64,000 bases of DNA from CALSMU01 sp965230225 (GCA_965230225.1 CBDDKM010000010.1:1-64000); one strand, 5' to 3'; positions 17,079 through 27,707 are shown, counted from the first letter of the stretch. The notes: generated by a model from the letters alone, not told the origin. Translations and numbers: made by a program.

Positions 17079-20000
17079 CTACCTTAAAGGTTCCTTTAGG
17101 TATGGTGCCAATTCTTTGTAAGAAATGGTATAGTATTTATTGTTGGATGAATTGTAAAAACGAATGCCCTCATTCACAATTAGAAAATGATTTTTTAAGT
17201 CGTTTAGAACTGCCACAAGGTTAACACAACTGGTGCCATAAGCTTGTTTTTTATTCATGATGGCAATGAGTTTTTCTTCGATAAAAGGAACGTAACCAGA
17301 GGTCGGTTTAAACAGGTCTTTCAGGTCAATACTTTTCAACTCTCCACCTACAAACTTATAATTGTTATAGGCATAATCTCTACTAGGGTGAGAGTCAAAA
17401 TACCCAGTTTCGGGAATAACCTTATGCCCAGGTAACCTATAATCTAAATCTATTTCGATCTCCGAATAGTACTTACCTCTATAGAATTGAGGATGAATTT
17501 GTTTTCGAGTTGCTCTGTATACATGATTAGCCTGATTTACATTGTAAGTTGGTCTTTTCTCATAAGCATCGATAAGTCCCATTTCTCCTAACCTCAACGG
17601 CCAAACATTTTCGAACGAATTACTACGCAACATTTCCAATACCAAACGATTATTTATCGATTTCCCTATTCCTAAAGTATCCTTCTCAGAATATAGGTTA
17701 CGACTAAATCCTGGGTATCTAATTACCCCACCCATTTTCAATGTACTTCTTAACCCCTTAGAAAGAAGACTATCGATAGAAATTGGCTCCACCAGATAAT
17801 TCAATTTATTATCCAATACTGCTATGGTATTCCAATCTACAAACACCACCTTTTGATTATAACCCTTTGCATAAGAAACATCCTCAAACTGAGGTTTTAA
17901 TAGCCTTCCCCCTTTTGGGTCGAAGGCTCCCCAGTCGCCACTTTGAAGTAACCAGTATATTCCGTCGTGCTTATAAATAGCCTCGTATTCCGGTTTAAGA
18001 ATAACGTTTAGGTCTCGGTCTATTAGCCCATAACTTTCTTCACTTTTTATAAGAGTTATATCCTGATTATAAGGGAATCGGAAAACTCGATCAAACGTTT
18101 GGTCTATTACTAATCCTCCATTGACATCCATAATTTGATAGGATTGTCCTCTAGAGTTCATCACGAAGAATAACTCATCAGAAAGTTCGCTGGCCGGCAT
18201 GATACTCATGTACTCAGGTGAAATGGTCCATTTCTTTGAAATCGGATCATATAATCCCATTTTCCCTCTTGCTAAATTGATTCTAAGCAAACGTCCGTAG
18301 ATGTTCACACCTACCCTACCTTCCAACTCCATCAACACACTTCCATCTTGGTCCAGTATTTTGGTATCTTCTCTGGATTGTACAATAGCATATTTACCTG
18401 CAAATGAAATGTAACTGGTTCCATGTAGAATTACTTTTCCATACTTATTGATCAATACATTGTGAACAGTGGCTAAGTTCCCATCAAACCGAATTCGTGT
18501 AGAATCCATTTTAACCAAGCTGGAGTCTTTTTCCACATAAAGAGTGTCCCGATCTATAATGTACCAGGTAATTTTAGGGTAATAGTAAAACCCAATCATC
18601 TCCTCTACCTCACGACGATTATAGTTCAACAGAGCTCTATCCAGAATTAAGTCTTTTCCCTTGTATAATACCTCGCCATTTTCATTTAGTGCTGTGTACT
18701 TATCGTCTTTTATCCCAATATAGTTACCATGGGAAGTTTTCCCTAACCAATCATATTGACATGGAATTACTTTTTCTCCGGTTAGTTTAAATACTCCATT
18801 TAAACTATCTTTCTGCAACTGGACCGTACTACCCTTGCATTTTCTATCGCCCAATTCACCTATAAACTCATAATTAAAGGGTATGATCACATCGCCTTTT
18901 GCATTTATGCGACCGACTTTACCACTCTTAGAAAATAAATACTCCCATTCGTATTTTCTACAATCGTAATAAGGCTGCTCCAGATGAATTTCATCGCCAA
19001 AATGATGAGTAGTTATCAATTGCATTTGCTCGTCATATATATCCAGTTTAATCCTCTCTCCTATTTCCTGATAAGATTTGGCCCAGTAGTATACCTCTTT
19101 ATTTTCTTTTCTAATTTCTATAACATCATATTTAGGGTCAATGCTTTTACCAGTCAGGAAATTAATCAATCCAATATGATCATTATGTATTCTAATTTTC
19201 TTTAACCTTCTTCTTTTTGTAGTATATGGATGCTCAAGAAATAATACATTATCAATACTTGTCAAGTTCTCTCTTCCATCCATTCCATTGCGTTTATAAG
19301 AAGAAAGGTTAAGTTCTAATTCCTTTAATACTGGCTTAAAATGCTCATCCAACAAACCATACTCCTTTTTATTTTTATAGATAAAGAAACGATCAAAAGG
19401 AGTGAGCTCTTCATATATTTCAGAAACTTCACCTGTACGCAAATTAAAGGCCTGACAGATTCTTTTCTTTCCGTCATCATAATTACCAATAGCAAATTCA
19501 TGTACCTTTTTTTCACAACTCCCCTGAATGAAATTATGATAATATAACTGCTCGAATTTTAGTGGTACAACTTCCTTTCCTGAACGATTAACTATTCCAT
19601 ATTTGTCCATAAACTCCACCTGAAAGAACTCATGTTCTTTGAGGCATTTACTACGATAAGTTATTGGGGAAATGTTATGGTATTTCGTTGGAATGATTTC
19701 TTTTCCGGTGGAATCACAAAGCCCAAGAGCACCTAGAGCGTCATTTACCCAATAATACCGTACATAATATCGATCATAGTAAAATGAATCTGTCCAATAT
19801 TCAATCTCCGACTCACCAACTTCAATATCATCGTAAACAGGAGGTATTTTAACACCAAAACTTCTGTTAAACATCCCTGTTTTTCCACCTTCGTAAAAAA
19901 AGTACTCTCCTGCATCAGTCCACAAATCACCCTCTTTAAATGGCTGAATGACCTCTCCTTTGGTGGTAATAATACTAAACTTGTCGTCGCTTCGAGCGAT

Positions 20001-20312
20001 TAAATATTTAGCACTCTCACTTACTTGTTCTAAACTCTCATATTGAGGTTTAACAGTCATCTTTCCCTCCGTATCAATTACACCAAATTTATTATTCAAT
20101 TTTACAATCCACCCTCCCCATTGCGCATTATTCCATGAATAGTGATACACCTGAAATGCCTTTTCAAATTGTGGCTGCCAAATGGTATCTCCTTTACGGT
20201 TTTTAAACCCAGTATAACACTTGGTATAATCGGTAATTGGGTATAAATCGGGGCGTTGAGCTTCTACAATTAAATTTGAGAACAATAAAATAATAAGTAT
20301 CAGTCTTGGCAT
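17079..20312 (-). CDS. WG-repeat protein, large exported
   Basis: A 1077-residue protein with a signal peptide (MPRLILIILLFSNLIVEAQ) and many degenerate WG repeats spread over most of its length. Examples are NNKFGVIDTEGKMTVKPQYESLEQV near 67-91, MDKYGIVNRSGKEVVPLKFEQL near 235, SGKVGRINAKGDVIIPFNYEFI near 456, ESYGLIDRDLNVILKPEYEAIY and SGDWGAFDPKGGRLLKPQFEDV. Each unit is a short beta hairpin, and such arrays are thought to serve as interaction scaffolds. The last 200 residues lack the repeat and are not recognised. No T9SS tail is present, so it probably stays in the periplasm. Length is at the long end for the family. Confidence 0.85.
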   Translation of the reverse strand: MPRLILIILLFSNLIVEAQRPDLYPITDYTKCYTGFKNRKGDTIWQPQFEKAFQVYHYSWNNAQWGGWIVKLNNKFGVIDTEGKMTVKPQYESLEQVSESAKYLIARSDDKFSIITTKGEVIQPFKEGDLWTDAGEYFFYEGGKTGMFNRSFGVKIPPVYDDIEVGESEIEYWTDSFYYDRYYVRYYWVNDALGALGLCDSTGKEIIPTKYHNISPITYRSKCLKEHEFFQVEFMDKYGIVNRSGKEVVPLKFEQLYYHNFIQGSCEKKVHEFAIGNYDDGKKRICQAFNLRTGEVSEIYEELTPFDRFFIYKNKKEYGLLDEHFKPVLKELELNLSSYKRNGMDGRENLTSIDNVLFLEHPYTTKRRRLKKIRIHNDHIGLINFLTGKSIDPKYDVIEIRKENKEVYYWAKSYQEIGERIKLDIYDEQMQLITTHHFGDEIHLEQPYYDCRKYEWEYLFSKSGKVGRINAKGDVIIPFNYEFIGELGDRKCKGSTVQLQKDSLNGVFKLTGEKVIPCQYDWLGKTSHGNYIGIKDDKYTALNENGEVLYKGKDLILDRALLNYNRREVEEMIGFYYYPKITWYIIDRDTLYVEKDSSLVKMDSTRIRFDGNLATVHNVLINKYGKVILHGTSYISFAGKYAIVQSREDTKILDQDGSVLMELEGRVGVNIYGRLLRINLARGKMGLYDPISKKWTISPEYMSIMPASELSDELFFVMNSRGQSYQIMDVNGGLVIDQTFDRVFRFPYNQDITLIKSEESYGLIDRDLNVILKPEYEAIYKHDGIYWLLQSGDWGAFDPKGGRLLKPQFEDVSYAKGYNQKVVFVDWNTIAVLDNKLNYLVEPISIDSLLSKGLRSTLKMGGVIRYPGFSRNLYSEKDTLGIGKSINNRLVLEMLRSNSFENVWPLRLGEMGLIDAYEKRPTYNVNQANHVYRATRKQIHPQFYRGKYYSEIEIDLDYRLPGHKVIPETGYFDSHPSRDYAYNNYKFVGGELKSIDLKDLFKPTSGYVPFIEEKLIAIMNKKQAYGTSCVNLVAVLNDLKNHFLIVNEGIRFYNSSNNKYYTISYKELAPYLKEPLR

Positions 20313-20625
20313 AGTTGGTGGATGAGATGTATGAATATAACCAGCTCCATAATTTTGGTTACAAATTCACCGGAAACACCTATAGAGAAGACTATTAAAC
20401 CATCAATAGTTTACTATCTTCTAAAACATGATTTTAATCATATTAACTTCCCAATTCTACCAAACTCACTAAGTACTTTTAACACGGAAATATTAACACT
20501 CATCCTTGATTTAACCGCACTCACTGAATATACGAAACAACTAAGAGAAATAGAAATCAAAGTTTTTATTTTTGATTTTGTAAACACCAACAAAGACCTA
20601 AATAACCATTATTAAACCATTACAC
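20313..20625. other. Intergenic region between divergent secreted-protein genes
   Basis: A 313-base AT-rich stretch that must carry promoters for the WG-repeat gene (minus) and the beta-helix T9SS gene (plus). A 97-codon open frame inside it has random-looking composition and is not called. No repeat, hairpin terminator or RNA gene was seen. Confidence 0.6.
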
Positions 20626-23600
20626 ATGAAAAAACTTTTACGAGTTGGAATGCTTGCTTGCGGAACACTTATTTCTGCGGTCGGTTTTTCCCAAACACAC
20701 ATTACTTCAAACACCACATGGAGTACTGATCAAATCTTAACCCAGGCGGTAATTGTAGACCCTGGTGTTACCTTAACCATTGAAGCAGGAGTTACCGTAC
20801 AAACCCTTTTTGTTGATACGGACCTGGATTTAATTGGAGATGTAGAACTTATTGTAAATGGAGAACTTGTTGTTCAGGGAACACAGTGTTCGCCAGTATT
20901 GTTTGAGCCATATAGTGTTACGGACTACAAAGATTGGTCTGGAATTACTTTTAACTCTACTACAAACAATAACTCCATTACCTGGTTAAAAGTTGATTAC
21001 GCTTACAAAGCGATAGACATTCAAAGTGAAGTAACCATTCAGGGGTTAGAAGTGATGAACTGTAGAGAAGGTATCTCAGTACAAAGTTCTGCTGTGGCCA
21101 CTATCGAAGATGGTTTGGTTCATGACCAGGAGAATACAGGAATTGTAAACTACGGTGGAACATTAACAATAAACAATTGTGACATTAGAGACAACGGTAA
21201 ATTTGGAGTTGCTTCTAATGCTGGTGTATTTGTAATGGGATTTAGCGATGTAAGAGATAACGGATACAGTGGTGTATTTCTTGGTGGAGCTGTAAATGCA
21301 GATGTACAAAACTCGGACATTACTGGAAATGCAGGATCTGGAGTTGAGGTTTCTGATATGATCTTTACGGATGATTGTTTTACTCCAGGTGCTGGTGGTG
21401 GAGACCCAACCATTGTAGTGGTTAGCAATAACATTTTTGGAAATGCGAACACTGTAACTAATTTGGTTCAAAGTAGCATTAATGGTTTTTACCAAGTTCC
21501 TACATGGGAGGCATGTCCATCTTATGGTGGATACTCGAATAGTTATACTCATTATCTTGTAGGGCCCACTTTTGGAGAGGTTCCATTTGGGGAGTTAGTA
21601 CAGGTATATGGAAAGTTCATGTATTATAGCAACTACCCTGTTACTTATTACAAGATCAAAGAGCCGGGAACCGGAACCACTTTAGCAAGTGGAACAGCTA
21701 ACTCTAATACAGCGGGAAGCTGTGGAGGAAGTGCTTACAAAAGACAAGAATACCTTACTTTAAATTTAAATGCGCCTAACCAACAGTTCTACTGGGAAGC
21801 TTCTAAGCCTTCTAGTAACTACATTATGTATTATGCCATTACCGATCCGGTATTTACTGTTGAGATTGGAGGATATGAGGTATACTCTACTGTAGAGAAT
21901 ACGGACAACATGGACTTTACTCAAAACTACTGGGGACAGATTCTTGGTGTTGATACTTTAATGTACAACATTAACACTGCTAACATTGATTACTCTGGAT
22001 ATGCAGTAAGCCAAATTCCAGGAATTGGAACTAATATTACTGATGGATTACCTGTAGTTGATTTAGGTGTAGATGCAGTGGTTTGTCAGGGAACTCCTTT
22101 AACACTAGACGCCGGAAACAACGGTAGCTCTTATGTTTGGAGCACTGGTTCGAATAACCAATCGATTGACGTTTCTACAGTTGGGCAATACTATGTAGAT
22201 GTAACCAATGCATGTGGATCTAACTCTGATACAATGTATGTTACTGCTGTTGATCCATTACCTGGAACACCAGCTACTCCTACAGGACAAACTTTATTAT
22301 GTCAGGATAACATCAATACAGATTATATTACAACAGGAGCATCTGATGCTGTTTCTTATCAGTGGAATATCACTCCAGCTAGTGCAGGAACCATTTCCGG
22401 AACTGGAACAACTGGAACAGTTGATTGGGACGCTGCTTTCATCGGTTCAGCGGATATTACCGTAAAGGGTGTTAACAGTTGTGGACAGGGTGTTTCTTCC
22501 CAAATTATTAATGTTGAGATTATCACAAGTCCTAATTCTGCGGTTACACCGTCAGGACCTTCATCTATTTGTGCAGGAGGTGGGAACTCAACTTATACAA
22601 CCATTGGAGCTACAGGAGCTACTTCGTATGTTTGGGACATTAGCCCTGCCAGTGCAGGAACATTAACACCAAGTGGAACAAGTGCGGATGTTACGTGGAA
22701 TGGAGCGTTTTCAGGAACAGCTACCATTACTGTACAGGGAGTTAATACCTGTGGAAGCGGATCATTCTCTAGCCCGGTAAACGTTAATGTTAGCGGACCT
22801 GTTGGAGTACCTGCTACACCAACCGGAACAGCTTCTATTTGTCAGAATGCACCTAACGAAGACTATACAACAACTGGAGCGACTGATGCAGCAACTTATG
22901 TTTGGAGTATTTCTCCAGCCGGAGCAGGAACCATTTCTGGAACCGGAACCACTGGAACTGTTGATTGGGACCCTTCATTTACCGGAACTGCAAGTATCAG
23001 CGTAGCTGGTGAAAACGGATGTGGTGTTGGAACTTCTTCTTCTGTATATAGTGTTACCGTTAACGCAGGACCAACTATTACAGCATCGTCTAATACTTCA
23101 ATTTGCTATGGAGCTTCTACAACCATCTCAGCAAGTGGTGCTTCTACCTACACCTGGGATAACGGAGCTGGAACAGGTAACTCGGTATCAGTTTCGCCTG
23201 CTGCCAGTACAACTTATACTGTTACTGGTGACGATGGAACAGGATGTACCAATACTGCTCAAGTTACGGTAACTGTTAACAGCTTACCAACTGTTGTTGC
23301 TAATGCTTCTAGTACTACTATTTGTAACGGGAACTCTGTTACCTTAACCGGATCTGGAGCTTCTACTTATACCTGGGACAATGGCGCCACCGATGGTGTA
23401 GCTATTTCGCCATCTTCTACTACAACATACACTGTAACTGGAACTGATGGTAACCTATGTTCATCTACCGATCAAGTTACAGTAACTGTTAATGGTTCTC
23501 CAACCACTGCTAATGCTACCTCTACTACTCTATGTGATGGGCAAAGCGTAACATTAACAGGATCAGGTTCTGGATCTTATACCTGGAACAATGGTGTTAT

Positions 23601-24624
23601 GGACGGTGTACCATTTACTCCTTCTAACACTGCAACGTACACTGTAACCGGTGATGATGGAAGTGGATGTACCACAACTGATCAAATTACTATTGTTGTT
23701 AGTTCTTCTCCAACGGTTACAGCTAGTGGGGGAACTGCGATTTGCGAAGGTCAAAATGCAGTGTTAACTGCTAGTGGAGCTACTACTTACATCTGGGATA
23801 ACGGTGCTGGGTCAGGATCTACCGTTCAGGTTACTCCTTCTACCACAACTACCTATACCGTAACTGGTACTAACAATGGATGTGATGGAACTGCACAGGT
23901 TACTGTAATTGTAAACGCTGCTCCAACTGTTGTAGCCAATTCGTCTGCTACAGATGTTTGTGAAGGAGAGGATGTATTGCTTTACGGATCTGGTGGGGCT
24001 AGTTCTTACTCGTGGAACTTAGGTGTTACCGATGGAGTACCATTTACACCTTCGTTTACATTAACTTACACCGTAACCGGAACAGGTTCTAATAACTGTA
24101 CTGCAACAGACGAAATTACTGTTACGGTTAACGAAAACCCTTCAGGAACTTTATCTGCTACTGATGAGATGATGGGGAACGATGGAGAGGTTGATTTACT
24201 ACCTTCCGGAGGAACTCCACCTTACTCTTACGATTGGGACAATGATGGTTCAGGAGATTTTGATGACTCTGAAGATTTAACTGGATTAGATGCCGGAACT
24301 TACAACGTTACGATAGAAGATGCGAACGGATGTACATTTACCGGTTCTGCAACAGTAGGTAGCCAAGTTTCGATTGCTGATAACTCAACTCAATTGGTTC
24401 AGTTATTCCCTAACCCAACCAATGGATTATTGAATATCATTTCTGATGATTACAAGAACATTGAAATCATAATTACAGATTCCAGAGGTAGAGTTGTAAA
24501 AACGGTATCGGATAACACTGGTCAGGTTGAAGTAGATTTATCTTCTTACGAAAATGGAATTTATCAGGTAACTGTAAAGACTGAAAACGAAGTTATTGTT
24601 AAGAAAATTATCCTTAACAAATAA
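20626..24624 (+). CDS. Large T9SS-exported protein with beta-helix and PKD/Ig-like modules
   Basis: A 1332-residue surface protein. Residues 1-22 are a signal peptide. About 30-245 read as a right-handed parallel beta helix (EAGVTVQTL, NNCDIRDNGKFGV, DVRDNGYSGVFLGGAVNADVQNSDITGNAGSGVEV). From about 480, Ig-like/PKD-like modules follow one another: three of the type SYQWNITPASAGTISGTGTTGTVDW, then about six of the shorter type SPTVTASGGTAICEGQ...TYTVTGTDG with paired cysteines. A SprB-like GGTPPYSYDWDNDG segment precedes the T9SS type A tail starting LFPNPTNGLLNI. The likely role is adhesion or matrix structure. It is monocistronic with a strong terminator. Confidence 0.88.
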   Translation: MKKLLRVGMLACGTLISAVGFSQTHITSNTTWSTDQILTQAVIVDPGVTLTIEAGVTVQTLFVDTDLDLIGDVELIVNGELVVQGTQCSPVLFEPYSVTDYKDWSGITFNSTTNNNSITWLKVDYAYKAIDIQSEVTIQGLEVMNCREGISVQSSAVATIEDGLVHDQENTGIVNYGGTLTINNCDIRDNGKFGVASNAGVFVMGFSDVRDNGYSGVFLGGAVNADVQNSDITGNAGSGVEVSDMIFTDDCFTPGAGGGDPTIVVVSNNIFGNANTVTNLVQSSINGFYQVPTWEACPSYGGYSNSYTHYLVGPTFGEVPFGELVQVYGKFMYYSNYPVTYYKIKEPGTGTTLASGTANSNTAGSCGGSAYKRQEYLTLNLNAPNQQFYWEASKPSSNYIMYYAITDPVFTVEIGGYEVYSTVENTDNMDFTQNYWGQILGVDTLMYNINTANIDYSGYAVSQIPGIGTNITDGLPVVDLGVDAVVCQGTPLTLDAGNNGSSYVWSTGSNNQSIDVSTVGQYYVDVTNACGSNSDTMYVTAVDPLPGTPATPTGQTLLCQDNINTDYITTGASDAVSYQWNITPASAGTISGTGTTGTVDWDAAFIGSADITVKGVNSCGQGVSSQIINVEIITSPNSAVTPSGPSSICAGGGNSTYTTIGATGATSYVWDISPASAGTLTPSGTSADVTWNGAFSGTATITVQGVNTCGSGSFSSPVNVNVSGPVGVPATPTGTASICQNAPNEDYTTTGATDAATYVWSISPAGAGTISGTGTTGTVDWDPSFTGTASISVAGENGCGVGTSSSVYSVTVNAGPTITASSNTSICYGASTTISASGASTYTWDNGAGTGNSVSVSPAASTTYTVTGDDGTGCTNTAQVTVTVNSLPTVVANASSTTICNGNSVTLTGSGASTYTWDNGATDGVAISPSSTTTYTVTGTDGNLCSSTDQVTVTVNGSPTTANATSTTLCDGQSVTLTGSGSGSYTWNNGVMDGVPFTPSNTATYTVTGDDGSGCTTTDQITIVVSSSPTVTASGGTAICEGQNAVLTASGATTYIWDNGAGSGSTVQVTPSTTTTYTVTGTNNGCDGTAQVTVIVNAAPTVVANSSATDVCEGEDVLLYGSGGASSYSWNLGVTDGVPFTPSFTLTYTVTGTGSNNCTATDEITVTVNENPSGTLSATDEMMGNDGEVDLLPSGGTPPYSYDWDNDGSGDFDDSEDLTGLDAGTYNVTIEDANGCTFTGSATVGSQVSIADNSTQLVQLFPNPTNGLLNIISDDYKNIEIIITDSRGRVVKTVSDNTGQVEVDLSSYENGIYQVTVKTENEVIVKKIILNK

Positions 24625-24644
24625 CATTACTATACTTCAATTAA

Positions 24645-24675
24645 AAGGCGGTTATTTTCATAACCGCCTTTTTTG
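24645..24675 (+). terminator. Rho-independent terminator after the beta-helix gene
   Basis: A 10-bp perfect stem (AAGGCGGTTA / TAACCGCCTT) with a 6-base loop, followed by a T run, 20 bases past the stop codon. Confidence 0.92.
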
Positions 24676-24719
24676 TGCGTAAAAAAATTACGTTGTAATC
24701 ATTCATCTTCGCACCAGCA

Positions 24720-25904
24720 ATGATTACAAAACTATCTATACAGAATTACCGCTCCATTTTAAACCTGAATATTAGGTTAAAAAGACTTAACGTAGTTACC
24801 GGTGCTAACGGAAGTGGAAAATCAAACTTGTATAAAGCACTTCGGCTATTAGCTGAGACGGCAAAAGGTGGTGTAATTAACTCCATTGCAAGTGAAGGTG
24901 GACTTAACTCTACCTATTGGGCAGGCCCTGCCAAATTAACCAGTGCCATGATCAAAGGAGAAGTACCAGTACAAGGTGGCCCTATGAAAGGGCCTAAACG
25001 TTTAAAACTAGGCTTCACGGATGAACAATTTGGCTACTCGATTTCATTAGGTCTTCCTCCAAGAGGTTCGGACAATTCGGTTGACAACCTACCATCTGCT
25101 TTCTGTTTTGACCCTGAAATTAAGCACGAGTGTATTTGGGCAGGAAATCTTTATAAGCCATCTAAAACATTAATTGCAAGAAAAGGGCCCTCTCTAAAAA
25201 ATAGAAGAGATAATGGTTGGGATGTCATCACCAATCAAATGAATTCCTTTTCGAGTATGTTCGATCAGTTAGCAGATCCCACGTCTGCTCCAGAAACCTA
25301 CCTAATGAGAGAACAAATAAGAGATTGGAGGTTTTATGACCACTTTAGAACAGATTCCAATGCTCCTGCCAGACAAATTCAACTTGGAACCAGAACCCCT
25401 GTTTTACATCATGATGGCAGAGATTTGGCTGCTGCCCTTCAAACAATAATTGAAATTGGCGATCATGTGGCCCTTGCAAACACTATTTCCGATGCCTTTC
25501 CAGGTTGTAAACTGGAAGTTGATCACCAAAACAATGGCAGATTCCAGATTCAATTTTATCAATATGGTTTACTTCGACCGCTATCCGGAGCAGAATTATC
25601 GGACGGAATGCTTCGATACATCCTCTGGGTAGCGGCTCTGCTAACCCCTCGCCCACCTTCTTTAATGATTTTAAACGAGCCAGAAACCAGTTTACACCCC
25701 GACCTTATTCCTCCTCTTGCTCGTTTGATCCAAAAAGCTTCTGAGAATTCTCAAATTTGGGTCATATCCCACAATCAAAGGCTTGTTAGATTGCTATCCA
25801 GTTCCGAAGAGTGTCAATCCATTGTATTGGAAAAACAATTGGGGCAAACCATCGTCAAGGATCAGGGCCTACTGAACAAACCCGCCTGGAACTGGCCGGA
25901 TTAA
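24720..25904 (+). CDS. RecF/SMC-like AAA ATPase (AAA_21 type)
   Basis: A 394-residue cytoplasmic ATPase. It opens with LSIQNYRSILNLNI, the usual first strand of RecF/OLD/SMC-like enzymes. Walker A GANGSGKS is at 28-35. A signature-like LSGAELSDGMLRYI lies near residue 285. Walker B with the glutamate is in SLMILNEPETSLHPDL near 310, and the H-loop region is in QIWVISHNQRLVR near 342. There is no TOPRIM nuclease domain, so it is not a full OLD protein, and no partner nuclease is adjacent. Standalone ATPases of this build are widespread and mostly uncharacterised; some act in DNA repair or phage defence with partners. The following 281 bases contain no gene. Confidence 0.85.
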   Translation: MITKLSIQNYRSILNLNIRLKRLNVVTGANGSGKSNLYKALRLLAETAKGGVINSIASEGGLNSTYWAGPAKLTSAMIKGEVPVQGGPMKGPKRLKLGFTDEQFGYSISLGLPPRGSDNSVDNLPSAFCFDPEIKHECIWAGNLYKPSKTLIARKGPSLKNRRDNGWDVITNQMNSFSSMFDQLADPTSAPETYLMREQIRDWRFYDHFRTDSNAPARQIQLGTRTPVLHHDGRDLAAALQTIIEIGDHVALANTISDAFPGCKLEVDHQNNGRFQIQFYQYGLLRPLSGAELSDGMLRYILWVAALLTPRPPSLMILNEPETSLHPDLIPPLARLIQKASENSQIWVISHNQRLVRLLSSSEECQSIVLEKQLGQTIVKDQGLLNKPAWNWPD

Positions 25905-26185
25905 TGGTAACAGATTCATTACCAACTTCATTATACCAGGTGGTATTCTACAACCAACTGCTCAACCAACCTTAGAAAGTAGCTATTGGTCATTTAAGTA
26001 TTTTTTCGGATTGTTTTTTTGGAGATTGGTCAGTAGCTTTAACCAAATCTTTTTGGTAAGACCATACAACATTTATTATTACCCTTACCACCACAATACT
26101 TCATGGGTCCATCAAAAAGGTTAAACACCCTTATACCCTCTTCTATACATGGTGTTTTTAATAATGTATTGAAAAAACTTATGTT

Positions 26186-26599
26186 ATGGACAACAAGTCA
26201 TTATACTACCATGCTACTGTGCTTACAGATAAAAAAAATCGAAAAAAAGCACTCAAAAAACTGGAATTAGAACATGCTGAATTATACTACAGCGCCATTG
26301 CTTTAACAGATGAATTTAATCGTGAATTAGCCTTAAAGCGACTAAAAGACATTCAATCTCCTCTTTACGAACATGCAGTTGCTATTTGTTTCCCAAAGCA
26401 AAAGAACAGAGTGTTGAAACAATTACAATTGAAATCTCCAGAACTACATTACCATGCTTTGGTTTTAATCAATGATATTAATCGAGATTATGCCATGGAA
26501 CAACTTGAATTGAAAGATCCCAATCTGTATTACCATGCTTTGATTGTAACATCAAAGTCAGATAAAAGAATTCCACCGGAATTACTTGAACTGGTATAG
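26186..26599 (+). CDS. Small protein made of five 27-residue helical repeats
   Basis: A 137-residue protein composed almost wholly of a 27-residue repeat: LYYHATVLTDKKNRKKALKK, LYYSAIALTDEFNRELALKR, LYEHAVAICFPKQKNRVLKQ, LHYHALVLINDINRDYAMEQ and a shortened LYYHALIVTSKSDKR, each ending in a [LQ]xLxxxx[PA][EN] linker. The pattern suggests pairs of short helices stacked like TPR or HEAT units. No signal peptide, no membrane segment and no recognised family. The strict repeat conservation argues that it is a real, translated gene despite its small size. It stands alone between the ATPase and an oppositely oriented lipoprotein gene. Confidence 0.7.
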   Translation: MDNKSLYYHATVLTDKKNRKKALKKLELEHAELYYSAIALTDEFNRELALKRLKDIQSPLYEHAVAICFPKQKNRVLKQLQLKSPELHYHALVLINDINRDYAMEQLELKDPNLYYHALIVTSKSDKRIPPELLELV

Positions 26600-26641
26600 T
26601 CAAATAGAAACAATGGAAATCTTTTATCCTTTGGTTTGTAC

Positions 26642-27532
26642 TTATTTCAAGACACTGTGATTAGAGTTAATGTATTGATACTGATTCCCAGCATCTAATA
26701 TTAAGGTAACTACTCTTAAATTACTTCCTTCCCACTCAGAATCAATAGGTAATGATAAGGTTGGTAAAACAATATCTTGTCCAGAAGTAAACGTAGAGCT
26801 TCCCCCATTAAAGTCCTCAAGAGCGATAAACGAACCATATAAGTTTGAACTAGAAATTCCAGTTCCATAAACAGCCATGTTTTCACGATAGATGTTTTTG
26901 TGGTAATATGATGGATTTTGGTATGTACCAGAATTTGGATTTCCGCTTTGCCAAAACAAAATTTCATCCTCAATTACATATACTCCAATGATATAATCCT
27001 CTGTAGTTGTTGTATTTGCTTTTACGGTTACATCAGCTATAATATTTCCTCCGGAAATGGAATGTTCCACTTCAGCATAAAGAGGAGCACTTTCTTGTAA
27101 ATAAGCTGCTACAGCATTATCTGTCCATTCTTGTAAATCGGCATCGCTCAACGAAAGATTAGCCATTTGATCTCCAACATAAAACTGTCCTAAAGAACCG
27201 CCGGAATCAAAAATGTTCCTCAACATATTATCGTCATTTTCGGCAGCCATAATATCAATTGCAGCCTCGGCACTTGGGTGATATTCTATCACAACTAAAT
27301 CCTCTTTCACATTGTTATCCTGTGTCTCGTGAATAATCTCTCCTATTTCTCCGCAAGGATAACAACCGGTACTAGTTACTTTCCAGATAAAAGCATTCTT
27401 TTTAGAATGGTCAACTGTACTCGTAGAAGTTCCGTCATCACACCCCATTGGTTCAACATCTTTGTCTTTTTTACAATTGGTCAGCCCCGCACAAACAATC
27501 AGCAACAAGGAAACCTGAATTAACTTTTTCAT
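26642..27532 (-). CDS. Omp28-like thioredoxin-fold lipoprotein
   Basis: A 296-residue predicted lipoprotein. The signal peptide ends at LTNC with lipidated Cys20, followed by KKDKD, a charged stretch usual for Bacteroidota lipoproteins. The next region has STGCYPCGEIGE, a CxxC pair at 57 and 60 in the place of the redox motif of Omp28/thioredoxin-like proteins, and a beta-rich C-terminal half (VEHSISGGNIIADVTVKANTTTTEDYIIGVYVIED). It has no T9SS tail. It is related in design to the 390-2516 protein but is membrane-anchored. Redox activity is inferred only. It is monocistronic. Confidence 0.75.
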   Translation of the reverse strand: MKKLIQVSLLLIVCAGLTNCKKDKDVEPMGCDDGTSTSTVDHSKKNAFIWKVTSTGCYPCGEIGEIIHETQDNNVKEDLVVIEYHPSAEAAIDIMAAENDDNMLRNIFDSGGSLGQFYVGDQMANLSLSDADLQEWTDNAVAAYLQESAPLYAEVEHSISGGNIIADVTVKANTTTTEDYIIGVYVIEDEILFWQSGNPNSGTYQNPSYYHKNIYRENMAVYGTGISSSNLYGSFIALEDFNGGSSTFTSGQDIVLPTLSLPIDSEWEGSNLRVVTLILDAGNQYQYINSNHSVLK

Positions 27533-27707
27533 AGTATATGGTATTAGTATACTCCAATAAACAAAGACCTAAGCAAAGGATGCCCTCAAGGGATAGGACA
27601 ACCAGTGACTCTATTAAAAAATTGATAATTAACAGTAAAATTGTATCTGGTTAACGAATCAAATAATTTCCTACTTTCCATTAACTTTACCGGAAACTTT
27701 TTGAACC

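Noticed and set aside
20322..20615. 97-codon open frame on the plus strand upstream of the beta-helix gene
   Set aside because: Composition looks random, with no motif, signal peptide or coupling; it fills a divergent promoter region.
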